Assembly: GCA_948099385.1 (NCBI GenBank)
Contig: CANUEZ040000024.1
Coordinates: forward strand, 25,393,001-25,457,000
Origin: Fasciola hepatica
Lineage: Eukaryota; Platyhelminthes; Trematoda; Plagiorchiida; Fasciolidae
Reading direction: 5' to 3'
DNA length: 64,000 nucleotides
Positions 26,263 to 37,900 of this stretch are shown piece by piece; position 1 is the first letter of the stretch; every line of letters starts with the position of its first letter. The notes under the pieces are model-generated. The model was given only the letters and a program-made list of their open reading frames with translations, was not told the origin of the DNA and ran no database searches. Made by a program: the position numbers and the translations under genes.

Positions 26263-28660
26263 TCTGCTCTGTTCGGTTCAGACAACCATTAACCATGCAC
26301 TGGGTGCGGTGGCTTTGGTTGCTATCTCCCAGCGGCAACCTCAGAAGGGAATAATGAAGAAGAGTATGAAAGAAGTAAGAGGACAACTACATTGATAAAA
26401 CTAAGTCGACGAAGATTTGTGGATACAAGAGCGCCACTGATCGCGGCATTTAGTCATATCTTCCAACGTATCTAGCCATTGAATGGGAAAGTCTCTTGAA
26501 CCTCACCCACGAAATCTAACACGCCTCACATGGCCAAGTCCACTAGTTAGGTTTTTCATATCTTTCCTCAATGTCATGGACTGACCAACCTTACTCATCT
26601 CCCAACCGGTACCCGAGCCTCAGCATCGCTCACACGGCGTCCCCACCAGATTCGAGCAATAATACGGAGACATCAGTGTTGAAATACCAACAATCTTCGT
26701 ATGTTCTCCAACTACAGTGGCCATGTCTTCGAACCATACAGAAGCATGGACCTGACTACTGCAGTGTAAACTCGGCCTTTGATAGGTAAACGGATGTCAT
26801 GTTAACGCCACAGGTTGACAAATACCAAGCGAGCCTCCTGTATACTAAGAGACATTTCATCTGATATCCGACCTCCGGGTGAGATGCAGCTCCCCAGATA
26901 ACAGAACTTGTCTACCGCGTTCACAGTCTCCCCAGACACTGAAAGGTTTGGCGTTGGACCAACCCAGTCCTGCAACAGCATCTTGCACTTTGAAGGTGCG
27001 AAACGAATGCCGAACATTGCTACGCAACCCGCCAAGCTGTCTAGAAAAGCTTGGAACTTACCTGGATCCTCACTTAGAAGAACTAAGTCGTCAGCATAAT
27101 CAAGGTCTGACACCTTTTCACTCGGGAAAAATTCATCTGAAAAAGTGCGGTCTCCAGGACCATATCAATCGCAAAGTTAAAGAGAAAAGGAGGAGACAAC
27201 CCTGATGTACACTATTTTTCGTGGTGAACTCGGGTGAAAGATCACCGTAAGCCTGAACTCGGCTTCGGCTATTTATGTAAAGGAACCTTATGATCGAAAT
27301 GAATTTCTCTGGTACATCCTTCAACAAGATAAACGCCAAAGAATTGTTCGGTCGACTGAGTCGAAGGCCACCTTGAGATCAAGAAAAACGGAGATAACGG
27401 GCCTACGGATGTTGTGTCTATGTTCTAAATTTTGACGAAGAGTGAAGATGTGATCAATACAATCTCGACCAGATCTAAACCCAGCTTTATTCTCGCACAA
27501 ACACTGTTTGCGAGCGTTAGGTATGCGGTGGAGAATAGTACCACCAAGCAGTTTGGATACAATGCTAATCAGACTTCCCTTGTGGTTTTCACAGGAAGGC
27601 CTAACGCCTTTCTTTAGTAACTTGTTCCTTCTCCCATATCAAACAGAGTTTCTTCAACTTCAGTAAAAATGCTGGGCCACCGTCTTTGAAAATAGATGGA
27701 GGCAACCCATTCGGTCCAGCAGCCTTATGTCGTTTAAGATAGCTTATCTCACGAAAAAACTCTATTTCTGACGGAGGACTGGTATCTACTACAAGGTGTA
27801 CCCACTACGCTAGTGATCAAACCTGACAAGGATAAAGGCCAATTAAGCCGCATCTCGAACTGCTCCGCCCAGCTAATAAGACAATGCTATTGAGTTTGAA
27901 TCAGTGAGCCGTTCGCCTCCTTGATCAATTCGCTAACGCCTGATTTACATGGACCGGTTTGTCTAGTCAGACGGAAAAGGCTGCGGTTGTTGCCAATCGC
28001 CGCGGCTTTTTCCATCTCCCTACACTTTGCAATCCATCACTGCTAACGATCATTTCTCAGGCTCCGAATCAGTTGGCGTGTAAGGCGTCTCCGTGCCCCA
28101 TCATATCTGGAATCCGGAGGAATCGACCTGCATACATCTAACAGTGCAATTGTGGATGCAGATATCCACCGTTTCTGTGTTTCTAGTTGTTGGACCTTGG
28201 GTAGCATCAACAGCCGCACGTAGAGTCTGTTTGATCTCTGTCCATCGCTGTTCTGGATCCTGGGCATTTGATCGCATCGATAACCTGGTGGATAATTCTG
28301 CTCGGAAAGCAGATCGTTGGTTATTGTCCAGTAGCAGCTGCGGGGGACGGTTCGCTTTGGCGTTGCTTCGGCCGCCGACGAGGCACAAGCGTGATCAGTT
28401 TCTATAGAGGTGGACCAAAATAATCGAGTCTTCAATTAATCCGCGGCAGCAGTAACCGACGGCAACATGGTCGATCTGAGTCCAACGCTGTGAAGGCGTA
28501 GGACGCCAGGTTAGCCGGTGTCGCTTTGTATGCGAGAAATTTGTACTCATTGGGAATAGTCCATGGTCGGAACATAGTTGAATCAACCGATCACCGTTAT
28601 TAGTTCGATCGGCTGGAACGCAATATCGTAATCCCATATTCATCCCCGTCTCGTCTAGGC
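26263..28660 (-). mobile_element. RTE-like LINE, copy A2 (decayed)
   Basis: A minus-strand copy of the family seen at 13.5-16.5 kb. Its 3' untranslated end (26263-26470) matches the 3' end of the relic at 52.38-52.56 kb. The reverse transcriptase covers about 27900-26800, with an intact YADD ('SDLDYADDLVLLSEDPG') in the open piece at 26802-27113 and 'KNSVHQGCLLLFSL' at 27133-27339. Linker and end of endonuclease reach 28643 ('NNGDRLIQLCSDHGLF', 'TQIDHVAVGYCCRG'). The endonuclease N-terminus is missing, so the copy is 5'-truncated as well as frameshifted. Confidence 0.75.
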
Positions 28661-28679
28661 TTCCAACGGAGTATCAAAC

Positions 28680-29016
28680 GATGAAGTTAGGAGACGGCGT
28701 TATGTAATTGACGAATTCTCAGACTTCCTCCAATGTCATCGATGGCGGTGGCTGGGTCATATCTTAAAGCAACGCGAGGCGGAACTAACCAAACAAACTC
28801 TGTCCCGAACCCTGTCTTGGATGGCGACGTCGTCTCTGTGGCCTGCTCAAAACTGTAGAGCGCCCAGGCTTACGGTCGGCCTGTGGTACGCACTAATGGA
28901 AGAAAAACTGGATTGCGATCTGCACCGAACTCGCTCCAACTACCGCGTATGGTCTGCTATGATACGAGATATTCACGGAGCCGACTCATCCTTTAACAGG
29001 ATACAGACGCGTTAAA
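28680..29016 (+). mobile_element. LINE 3'-end relic (family B type)
   Basis: The plus strand reads 'RWRWLGHIL', then 'LTKQTLSRTLSWMA', and finishes with 'SAMIRDIHGADSS' before a stop near 29014. This is the C-terminal tail of the family-B LINE, comparable with '[17 protein letters not shown]' at the end of copy B2 (35.58 kb). Only the last ~110 codons remain. Confidence 0.6.
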
Positions 29017-29029
29017 AAACCAAATTCCC

Positions 29030-31349
29030 ATGCCCGACGATGAAAAACCATAAACTTTCTTTGAAGCATATTGGAAGTTATACCAGTTCCGTCACCTTCC
29101 GTTTGGAGTAACGAATGGAGCGGCCTGCATCCAGCGCACTGCTGGTAACATCATAAATGATAGACCTTTATGAGATGTATGTGCCTATGCGGACAACATT
29201 ACCGTGTGCGGTCACGACTTGTAGGGACAAAACCAAAACCTGTGGGACTTCCTGCTAGAAAGATGCGCGGTATCGCATTCAGCAAGAGCCAAAGTGTGTT
29301 CGTGGCGACAATAGTCCGACTGTTTGGTTACAACATCTCTCAAGACTTGATCAAATCAGACCCTGGACGTTTCAAGGCTCTAACAGAACTCCCACCGCCA
29401 CGGGATGTCCGCTCTCAGAACAGAGGAAGAGGAATGGTAGCGCAATACGCCAACTGGATCCCACTCGTCTGCGATAAGACTCATCTTCTGGTGCACAACC
29501 GTATATTTCCCGCTCCTGATAATGTGACGACGGCCTTTTGAAATCTTAGACGAACTGGAAAGAGCTGCAATGTTCACTGCCGACAACAGTCACTCCCCGA
29601 TTGTAGAATCGGACTCGTCATATATAGTCGTTGTGACCACACCGAACCAAGATAGTCGTTCTGTTGCTTTCGTTTCACGCATCGCCCCCTAGTGAAGAGA
29701 ATTGTTCGGCCCTGACGGGCCGAACGAGGTTCGGAGTGTATCGGAAAATGATGCACCATATGATGTGTTAAACGAGAAATAATGTCAGTAACACGACGTT
29801 GTCGGTGGAAAATTATGAGCCGACGTTTCGGTTACCGTGGGTAACCTTTCTCAAGGCAATTTTACAATCAAAAGAAAACTGCCTTGAGAAAGGTTACCCA
29901 CGGCAACCGAAACGTCGGCTTATGATTTTCCACGGACAACGTCGTGTTACCGACATTATGTCTCGTTTAGAATTGTTCAGCAATTGAAAAAGAAGCCTGT
30001 GCCATCGTAGAAGCCCCGAGAAGATGCAGGCATTATATGATGGGCAATCACTTTACTCTCATCATTGATCAACGCTCGATCGCCTTTGTGCACGGCAGGC
30101 TATACAAGAGCAAAGCAAAGAATGGCAAAATACAGCGGTTGAAGCTTTTCTGTTTCCATTGACACCCGTTATTGACCTGGAGTTCATAAGAAAGCGCCCG
30201 AGTTCTCTCGGGACAGTGGTGTTCCGGCTCTGTCGCGCATTGATTTGCAACATTTACAAAATACATCATGTCATCCTGATATCACGTGCATGTTACACTT
30301 TGTCGTTTATGAGGACGTACCGCTTTTTTGGCGAAGCTCGAGGCACTGCCAATCAGTGGGACTTGTGAAGAACTTAAACCCCGTTTCATTGAACGCCCAT
30401 TCGGCAAATTAGTAAAAGCCACTCAGCCATCTGAAAAAATCAGTGTTGATTTTAAAGACTCACTGCCATCTACCTCTCGTAACAAGAACCTTCTGACGAC
30501 GATCGATGGATATTCTCGATTTCGATTTGCTTTCATCTGTTCAAACACAACTCCTAGTTATAAAATGCTTTATTCAATTGATTTCCTTATTTGGAATGCC
30601 CTACTTTATCCATTGCGACCACGCCACTGCTTTCATTCCGGCTGAGGTACAGATATAAAAAGGGAGTGGTAAACAGCCGCACAAGTTTGTATAACCCAAG
30701 CAGAGTGGTCAGATGGAGTGGTTGAGTGAGGCCTCATAAAAAGCCATCTCATAGTCATTGAAATCGCAACAAATGGACATTTGTCGACGGGAATGCGTAC
30801 TCGTTGACGCCTTGCATATAGTTCGCTTCTTGCTGTGTACCGCAACCAACGAGACACCATATGGGCGTCTTTTATTTTCCATCGTAAGTCTACTAGTGGA
30901 ATCTTCATTTTTGCTTGTTTGTCAAATCCGGGGCCTGCTCTGTTAAAGGGGACAACTCGGTCTTCGAAATACAACTATTGGGAGGAAGAAGTGGGGCTGG
31001 TCAGTACGCTCGAGTCCGCCTCTCGAATAACATTATAGACGCTGCGCCACTGAGGCATCTTGCCTCCAAACCGGTCGTCTTGGTTGTCCTACATCGGGTA
31101 CAGACGAATAAACATACCTTTCCAATTGAAAAATCACCATCTGAACACCTGCCTTACTCTTCGCATCGTGCATCTACTCGAATAGATGGCGAAGGATCTT
31201 TGTTACTTCTGACTCCTGATACGGCAGGAAATACTCAGCATTTTGGAGGCATAACAGTGAACAAGGCCATTTACCCCCCGATGTTGATAACTTTGAGTGA
31301 CCCCTTTAAACCACATGAACAATTCACGCAATCGGAAAAAGTGTTATGA
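29030..31349 (+). mobile_element. Decayed Ty3/gypsy pol, interrupted by a palindrome
   Basis: A plus-strand pol remnant follows canonical order. Reverse transcriptase covers about 29060-29560 ('YQFRHLPFGVTNGAACIQR', 'VCAYADNITVCG', 'LPPPRDVRSQ'). RNase H lies near 29550-29680 ('PIVESDSSYIVV', 'SRSVAFVSRI') and resumes after 29970 ('AIEKEACAIVEA', 'FTLIIDQRSIAF'). Integrase runs from about 30360-31070 ('KATQPSEKISVDF', 'LPSTSRNKNLLTTIDGYSRF', 'DALHIVRFLLCTATNETPYG', 'LSNPGPALLKG'), ending 'GQYARVRLSNNI'. The catalytic YADN replaces YxDD and stops are frequent. A palindromic element at 29769-29969 is inserted inside the RNase H region. Confidence 0.75.
29769..29969. mobile_element. Palindromic insertion in gypsy relic
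   Basis: Arms of 90 bases (29769-29858 and 29880-29969) are inverted copies with about six mismatches around a 21-base centre. Both arms carry a version of CTTGAGAAAGGTTACCC followed by CCGAAACGTCGGC, the same core as the palindrome at 19741-19926. It splits the RNase H reading of the surrounding gypsy relic, so it arrived later. I could not identify a clean target duplication. Confidence 0.65.
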
Positions 31350-31745
31350 ACTACTATGATGTTTGTTCCTCCCTCTCAATTCTGTTTATAGCACATGTAC
31401 TAGCGCTGTCAGAAGATCAAAGCCCCTTTTCAGATCTGCATTTTTTCTACGTCTGTTGCTCAATCGCACGAGTTTATAACAAATAAGTAAACAACGAAAT
31501 TGTGTAGGTTACTACTCAGAAATTCTTAATACTATTGTACATCCAAGGTTAAAAACGCAGAAGCTGGAATATTTGACAACTGGAACGCGATAAGAAACGT
31601 ATCACGGCTTCAATAAAAAAACATAAAATAACGGAATTAATAAAGTCTGCGTCGAACGATAAGATTAAATGCAAATTCATCGAGAAATGCACAATCAGTG
31701 AGAGAAAAAATCCAGAGTGTTGGGACAAACAAAAGGAATCGGGAC
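31350..31745. other. Intergenic DNA, likely 3' UTR of the G-alpha gene on the minus strand
   Basis: No further coding sequence was recognised. It lies directly downstream of the G-alpha stop codon. I found no AATAAA on the minus strand within these bases, so the transcript end is undetermined. Confidence 0.35.
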
Positions 31746-31936
31746 TTAAAACAACCCACAGTCCTTGAGGGCAGTTTTTATAATGACGTCGGTTACAGCA
31801 TCGAAAACAAACTGTATGTTGTTCGTATCTGTGGCACAGGTGAAATGTGAGTAAACGTCTTTTCCTTTTTCACAGCCGCTGAGATTCTCAAAACGATTTT
31901 GAATAAACCGTGATGCTTCTTCATAGTTGTTGGCAC
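31746..31936 (-). CDS. G-alpha exon 7 (last coding exon)
   Basis: It completes Gly291 and encodes residues 292-353 and the TAA stop. It contains '[20 protein letters not shown]' and the receptor-contacting end KDCGLF. The acceptor is TTGTTACAG at 31945-31937. Confidence 0.93.
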
Positions 31937-34900
31937 CTGTAACAATTTGAAAATAGAAGTGAACGAACACTTACCGTTGACTTCACTCAAATCTGTGAAA
32001 TTATAAGCAGCCATAAACTGCGCGATGGTTGAAGAACTAGAGTTAGTAAAAAACCGTGCTTTTGGTGACTACCAAATACTGTGATCATTCTGCCGAATAA
32101 ATGAAGCAATGTATAAATTATTGCCACCAATATCATGTACAACACTGACTAAAAGGACGCGAAAAGCTTGGGACAAACTGCACACACACCAGCATCGTTT
32201 GGTGAGAATCTGACTTGTTTTCAGTGTCTCCTAGACACTATTATCCATGCTACGGTGTCCCCGGGAAGCGACGCGCCCTGTGCTTCTCCAGTGGCTGGGG
32301 TGTCAAGAAAGCGAATTGGACCTCTTTAGCTCCGAAAGACCCTCTTTATAGGATACTAAAACGAGAACTCTCACGGACTTTGGAAGTCAGGCAGTGACTA
32401 TGCGCACACTACAAGACTATCACGTGGATATTGCCTGCCTATAAGAAGTCAGACCAGGCGGTACCGGCTCTCGTAACATCAAGGTTTCCGGCGAGGAAAG
32501 CCATTATTGGTTTTATCACAGTCGCCCAGAAACGCCGGGTCAGCAAGGAGCAGCAGTAGCTTTAAGTCATCGCGTCAATTCGGCTCTGCTCTTTCCGGAA
32601 CCCACATCACCTAGAATCGCAGTAGCGCGTTGCAAATGTCAACCAGTAAACCTTACCGTGGTTGCGATCAGTGCCCAATCTCCACCATACGATACTAGTG
32701 CGAAAGACGAATTCTACGGCAGTCTTCAGACGGTGGTGAATCGCATTCCCAAAAGGGGTATTCTTATCATAACGGGTGACTGGACCGCTCGGACAGGTGA
32801 GCAAGATGTCTCAACACGCCACATACCCGGGAAGTTCGGCCTGGGTCAGCTCTGTGAAAACGACGATAGGCTAATCAATTTCTCCGATTTTAACCGGTTG
32901 TGCATAACCAACACACGGTTCCTGGGAGGCATCTTCTCACATGATATTCCAACGACGGTAGAACAGCTCACCAAACTGACTACGTGCTAATCCGGTCACG
33001 ATGTATCTCGTCAACAGAAGACTGCAGATCGTGCCGCGGTGTTGAGGCAGGCAAAAAGAGGATCAGATCACGTGCTGGCACGCGCGAAGCTTGGTCTTTG
33101 CCTAATGACCCGAATAAAGACAACTCCCTCCGCAGCGCCTCAACGCGGAACTGCTTAAGTCCCGGGAGAAAACAGAAGCTCCAGCGAAGGAGACTGAAGT
33201 GCGGTTATCAACCGATGCATCTACCTCACATCACACGACAAACTTGGTCCACCTGTTGTAGGTTAAACTGAAAGTAGCAGTATATCAAGGCGCAACAGAC
33301 GAATTAGGAACCACGAAATGCCACTATAAAGACTTGATATCTGAGGATACTACCCGTCTCTCCACCTTGGCTAAAAATGCCCGTTTATCCGGTCGTTTTG
33401 AATATCAACCCATCTGACACAAGGCAACTCGCCCCGCACGAAACCGCAAATAAGATGGAAACTGCAGCCAGTGCTTGTCATTTCGCTAACCTCTTTCGCC
33501 CCATACGATCGACGTCGGGTAAAAAATAGTCCTTTAAATCTATCTTGAGCGATTCCGCCGGTGTATCCATCTCTGACGTGGATGGTAAAAAAACAAGATG
33601 GGTAGAACATTTCAGCCAGCTCCTCAACCGTCCACTAGATAGACCGATAGATATCGACTCAGCTTTAGCTTTTCCATATAGCATCAACTGTGATCCTCCG
33701 TCATTAGATAAGACTGCGAATGCGATTGACCGTTTACAATCTGGCAAGTCCCCCGTTGAAGACCGAATCCCTGAGGAAATCTATAAGGCGTGTCTTTCGG
33801 TGATCAATGAGCTACTTCGTACCCTATCCTGCTTGATTTGGGAAACTAAAAATGCCCATCCGGTTGGAACACCTCGGTTACGCTTCCATTTCCCAAAAAA
33901 CGTGACAAAACGGGGTGGGAAACTAACGTGGTATCAGTCTGCTAGACGTGCTTGCAAAAGCGTTCGTGCTGAATCACTTAGCTGAATCGAGGCATGCACG
34001 TACTCGGCCCAATTACGGAGGCTTTCGTCTAGGTAGTGGATGCGTCAAACAAATACTCATCCTTCGGAGGATTCTGGAACACCTGCGCAAATTCTAGCGC
34101 CCTACCGCCGCATGCCTCATAGACTTTAGCGCAGCCTTTACCTCAATAGATCGCGAAACATTGTGGAAGATAAAGCTTGCAGACGGCGTCCTACTCAAAC
34201 TGGTCAGCCTGATAAAGTCGGATTAGGGCGTTAAAGTTTCCTCAGGCTGCAGTATTACGAACCTTAAATTTGCAGACGACGTAGTGGGGCTCGGGGAGGA
34301 CCTGGCCACCTTGCAAGTGGCCCTTGGTCGGGTAAACAAAAATATTTGGGAGATTGGTCTTGAGATCAATACTAGCAAAACCAAGATGTTTGTGATACCC
34401 ATTACCTATGCAAACCGAGCCCTACAACTGAACGGCCAGTCAATAGAAATTGTCTCGGGTCTTAAGCATCTTGGCTGCACCATCCTGCCAGACGGATAAG
34501 CCGAGGATGATGTCAAACAGCGAATTAACGCGGCCCAAATGACGTTTATACAGCTCCGAAACACCCTTTGGCGACGGAACGAGATTAGTCTCAAGACCAA
34601 GCTCGGGGTGCTCAAAGCCGCAGTCCGACCAGTCTTACTATATCATCATCTTTTTTTTATTACATGGTTGCGCACGAGGGCAGTGGAAGGGGCATTTACC
34701 CCACTGCCACGAAGGCCCATTGCACTATTGGGGATAACCGGCAGCCAGACCCAGAGACTTGGGGTGGCGAAGAACCACATGAGGTCCCAATAGGTTAGGT
34801 GTGGTACCGATCCGGACGACAGTGGATTACTGTTTACCACCAAAGTAACCGGTGATGCCGGAGGTTCGAACCTCGAACCTTCGAGGTAGTAAACAAACGC

Positions 34901-37900
34901 TCTAAACTACTCGACCACCACCGGTCGTACATCGTACCATCGTCGTTGTACAGAGTTAAACAGTAAGGTAAGCCCTGCTGAACACCACCCTTCTCACTAT
35001 GTTGTACGTAGAGGTAGAAAGAAAGAATATACAATATGGACAAGGAGTGGACCTAGAGGGGTTAAAAAACGAAGAAATGCCCTAGTAGCCAACACACGGA
35101 ATATAGTCTAAATATGGTTGCGAAAAGTGGTTATTAAGAGCTATGGATATCAGACGACTAGAAGTTTCCGATCACTGGTGCCTCAGATCTATTTCAAAAG
35201 TCAGATGTTGTGACAGAATCTCGAATGAAAACATTCGAAATCACTGCCGCATCGTCCGTCTTTCAACGCATATACAACTACTCCGACTGCAGTAGTTAGA
35301 CCACGTACTCCGTAAACCTGATCACACCCTAACCAGCATTGTCTCGGCACCATTTCCATGCCTAGCCTGGGGTTGTCGACAAGAGAGACAATTAAAAACC
35401 TGGCTGGATACCGTTTTCAAGGACATAAACCAACTTCGCCTTCGTGTGGTGTACGGCACTCGCCAATGGAAATCGAACTGGATAGACATTTGCAAAGACC
35501 TCGCTGTCAACCGTCCAACGTGGACAGCCGCGATCAGAGACATTCATGAAGCCGGCTTATCCTCTCCAAGGAGCAAGCCGCAGTAAAGTAAGGTGAAAAG
35601 TAATCTCTAGGGAGAAAAGATCAAACGAAAAGGGTGCTTCGATGTTGCATTATACGCGGACTTTCAGAGGTTCCTTATAACTCGGTTTTCTAGAATGGTA
35701 ACAGAGCAAGTCGGAGTGAGGCAATCAAGTGTTACTAAGACAAAGCATTTTAGGCTATGCATCACCTAGGGTACCGACACCTGATTTTTTTGTAACTTGA
35801 AACCTTCGAAAGTACGAGAATAACAAGTACACCTATGATTCGAAGGAAAAATCGCCTGTTCAATTATCCGCGACATTCGTGGGTTTGCTTATTACAAGAC
35901 AGACTTGTTCATTCACACCACTCGTTCTGCAAAGAGTGCTCCGGTGATTTGCTATGTCACACTAGTCGACGAGATTGCACCTTGACGTGGTGTGATGGCT
36001 TGCGCGCTTCCGTGGCCCAAAGAGCAATACAGGATGGCCTCTTTAGGCCGGAGATGCAATCATGCCTGACAGGTCAATGGGTAGAGGTCAGACAAAGTCC
36101 AGTCTCCTGGTCCTCCAGGTTGGGGGTTGATTTGAGCTAGCAACTCAATCGGCAAAATCAGTGGAAGAATAATTAATCCAAGCAAATGGGCTTCCACTAA
36201 GCCATCCCGCTGCCTTGTGGATAGGTTCTTGTTAGAACTAAAGGCTTTGGATGAGGACCCTAATCGTTCTCCTGCTTTGTGGTTGGACACCCTAGCAGTA
36301 CCCGTCCAACATCTCCCATGAACTGCACAATTACAAAGAATTCCATACTGCATCGGTCGTCGCGCAGGATAATCAGGACCGCGCTGCCCATTGCATCGAG
36401 CGGGGTGGGTAGTGATAAGTGGGCTACTGCTCAGAGTTCCCTCTATTTTATTCAACCTTTGTCTTCTGCCCTCAACCACCCCTCTTTGCCCCATCTATCG
36501 ACCCATAATGCTCCCACTGATAACACGGTCGATACTCGCAACGATTCACTGTCAAATAGTGTCGGGAATAATCCTCTGTCTGGTAACTCACATTTCCCAA
36601 ACCCTCGTCAGCCTCTGAATCTCGACTCCTTCAACGTGCGCACACTCATGCAGGCCGGTCAGAAGGCGTGCCTAGCCCTCACATTAGATTCTCTGAAGAT
36701 TGATGTCTGCTGCTTAAGTGAAACGCGTATCCAGGATTCGAACAGTGTGATTCAACTAACTGCTCCTGGTATCTCATCGAGGTATATTCTGCGCACCTCA
36801 GGAGACGAAGCAGCTAGAGCTGTGGGTCAACGTGGTGTAGGAATTGTCTTGACTGACAAGGCTGATGCTGCCCTTTTAGACTGGATCCCTGTTAACAGTC
36901 GTTTATGTGCTGTGAGACTCCAAGGGTCAGTTGACGTTCGAAAGGATAGTTGTGTTAAACGCAATTTGTTTGTGGTCTCGGCGTACGCCCCAACGAACTG
37001 CGGCTCAGACGCGCAGAAAGATGAGTTCTGCGATGAATTCGACACCCTCGTTCGTAGCAGTAAAGGTTCTGACATTGTAGTGCTAGCTGGTGACTTCAAT
37101 GCACAAGTTGTCAAACTCATTGCGTCAGAAGCCTGTTAAGGTGGGCGCTGTGCGTTACCCGCTGAAAGTACAGATAACGGGGATAGACTTCTCCAGTTCG
37201 ATGTTCTCTAAAATCACGCCCGAAAATACAAAACTATTCCTTCAACTTCCAATCGTCTTTTCGTTAGTCACCAGGTTGATTTTATGTGATACTACGAATG
37301 AGGAAAATACTCGCGGTCGCGGGGATCGAAAATCCTAGCGCTATAGAAAAACTCGAGGTAACGAGAGTAATTGGAAAACAATATTGAGAACTGTTTAAGG
37401 TCGGCTGGCAGCGATCAAGCGGTTACATTTTTAGTCGAAGCATAGAAGTGCCTGCCACTTTCCCATTCGACGCGGCTCACTTTTAGAAACAGTGTACATC
37501 TGTTGTTTAAATAAAGAAGATGACTGAATGAAGCAATTACAAAAACCTGATGTTGAACAATATGGTTTGACGGACCTTTTTTACGCAGCTATGTGCTGAA
37601 ACAGAATGTCACCAGAATTTTGTTTGAATCTCATCAATTTCTTCTCCGGCGTCTAAGTTTCCATTGTTCAAACACGTTCTCGTTGATATCAAGGTGGTTT
37701 CTGTGTATCTTGAAGTGAGTGGTTCTCTGACTTTTATTAAACGTCACCATGTTCTTCTTGGACTTTGTCGGCGTATGATAAGGTGCTAGACGATTTGGTC
37801 CGCAAAGTAGAGATAACACCCGTGAGCCCTCCAGCCTTGGCTACACTGATCGCTATTCCATTAAAACGGGGCGGAATGGATGCTAAAAGTTGCCGCACTA

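Larger units (their letters stand above)
32215..35590 (+). mobile_element. RTE-like LINE family B, copy B2, split by a SINE cluster
   Basis: A plus-strand LINE in the last G-alpha intron. Endonuclease covers about 32390-32990 ('VDIACL' then stop, '[19 protein letters not shown]', '[17 protein letters not shown]', where GDWT replaces the usual GDFN). The linker lies at 32990-33540. Reverse transcriptase runs from 33545 ('[20 protein letters not shown]') to 34620 ('[13 protein letters not shown]', '[12 protein letters not shown]', '[12 protein letters not shown]', '[12 protein letters not shown]'). A foreign cluster follows (about 34630-35110). The same protein then resumes ('GCEKW', '[15 protein letters not shown]', '[15 protein letters not shown]') and ends near 35585. 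Stops and shifts make it inactive. Confidence 0.8.

Noticed and set aside
31746..31936. Go or Gq class for the G-alpha gene
   Set aside because: The C-terminus KDCGLF and the overall motif set fit Gi best; Go usually ends GCGLY and Gq ends EYNLV.
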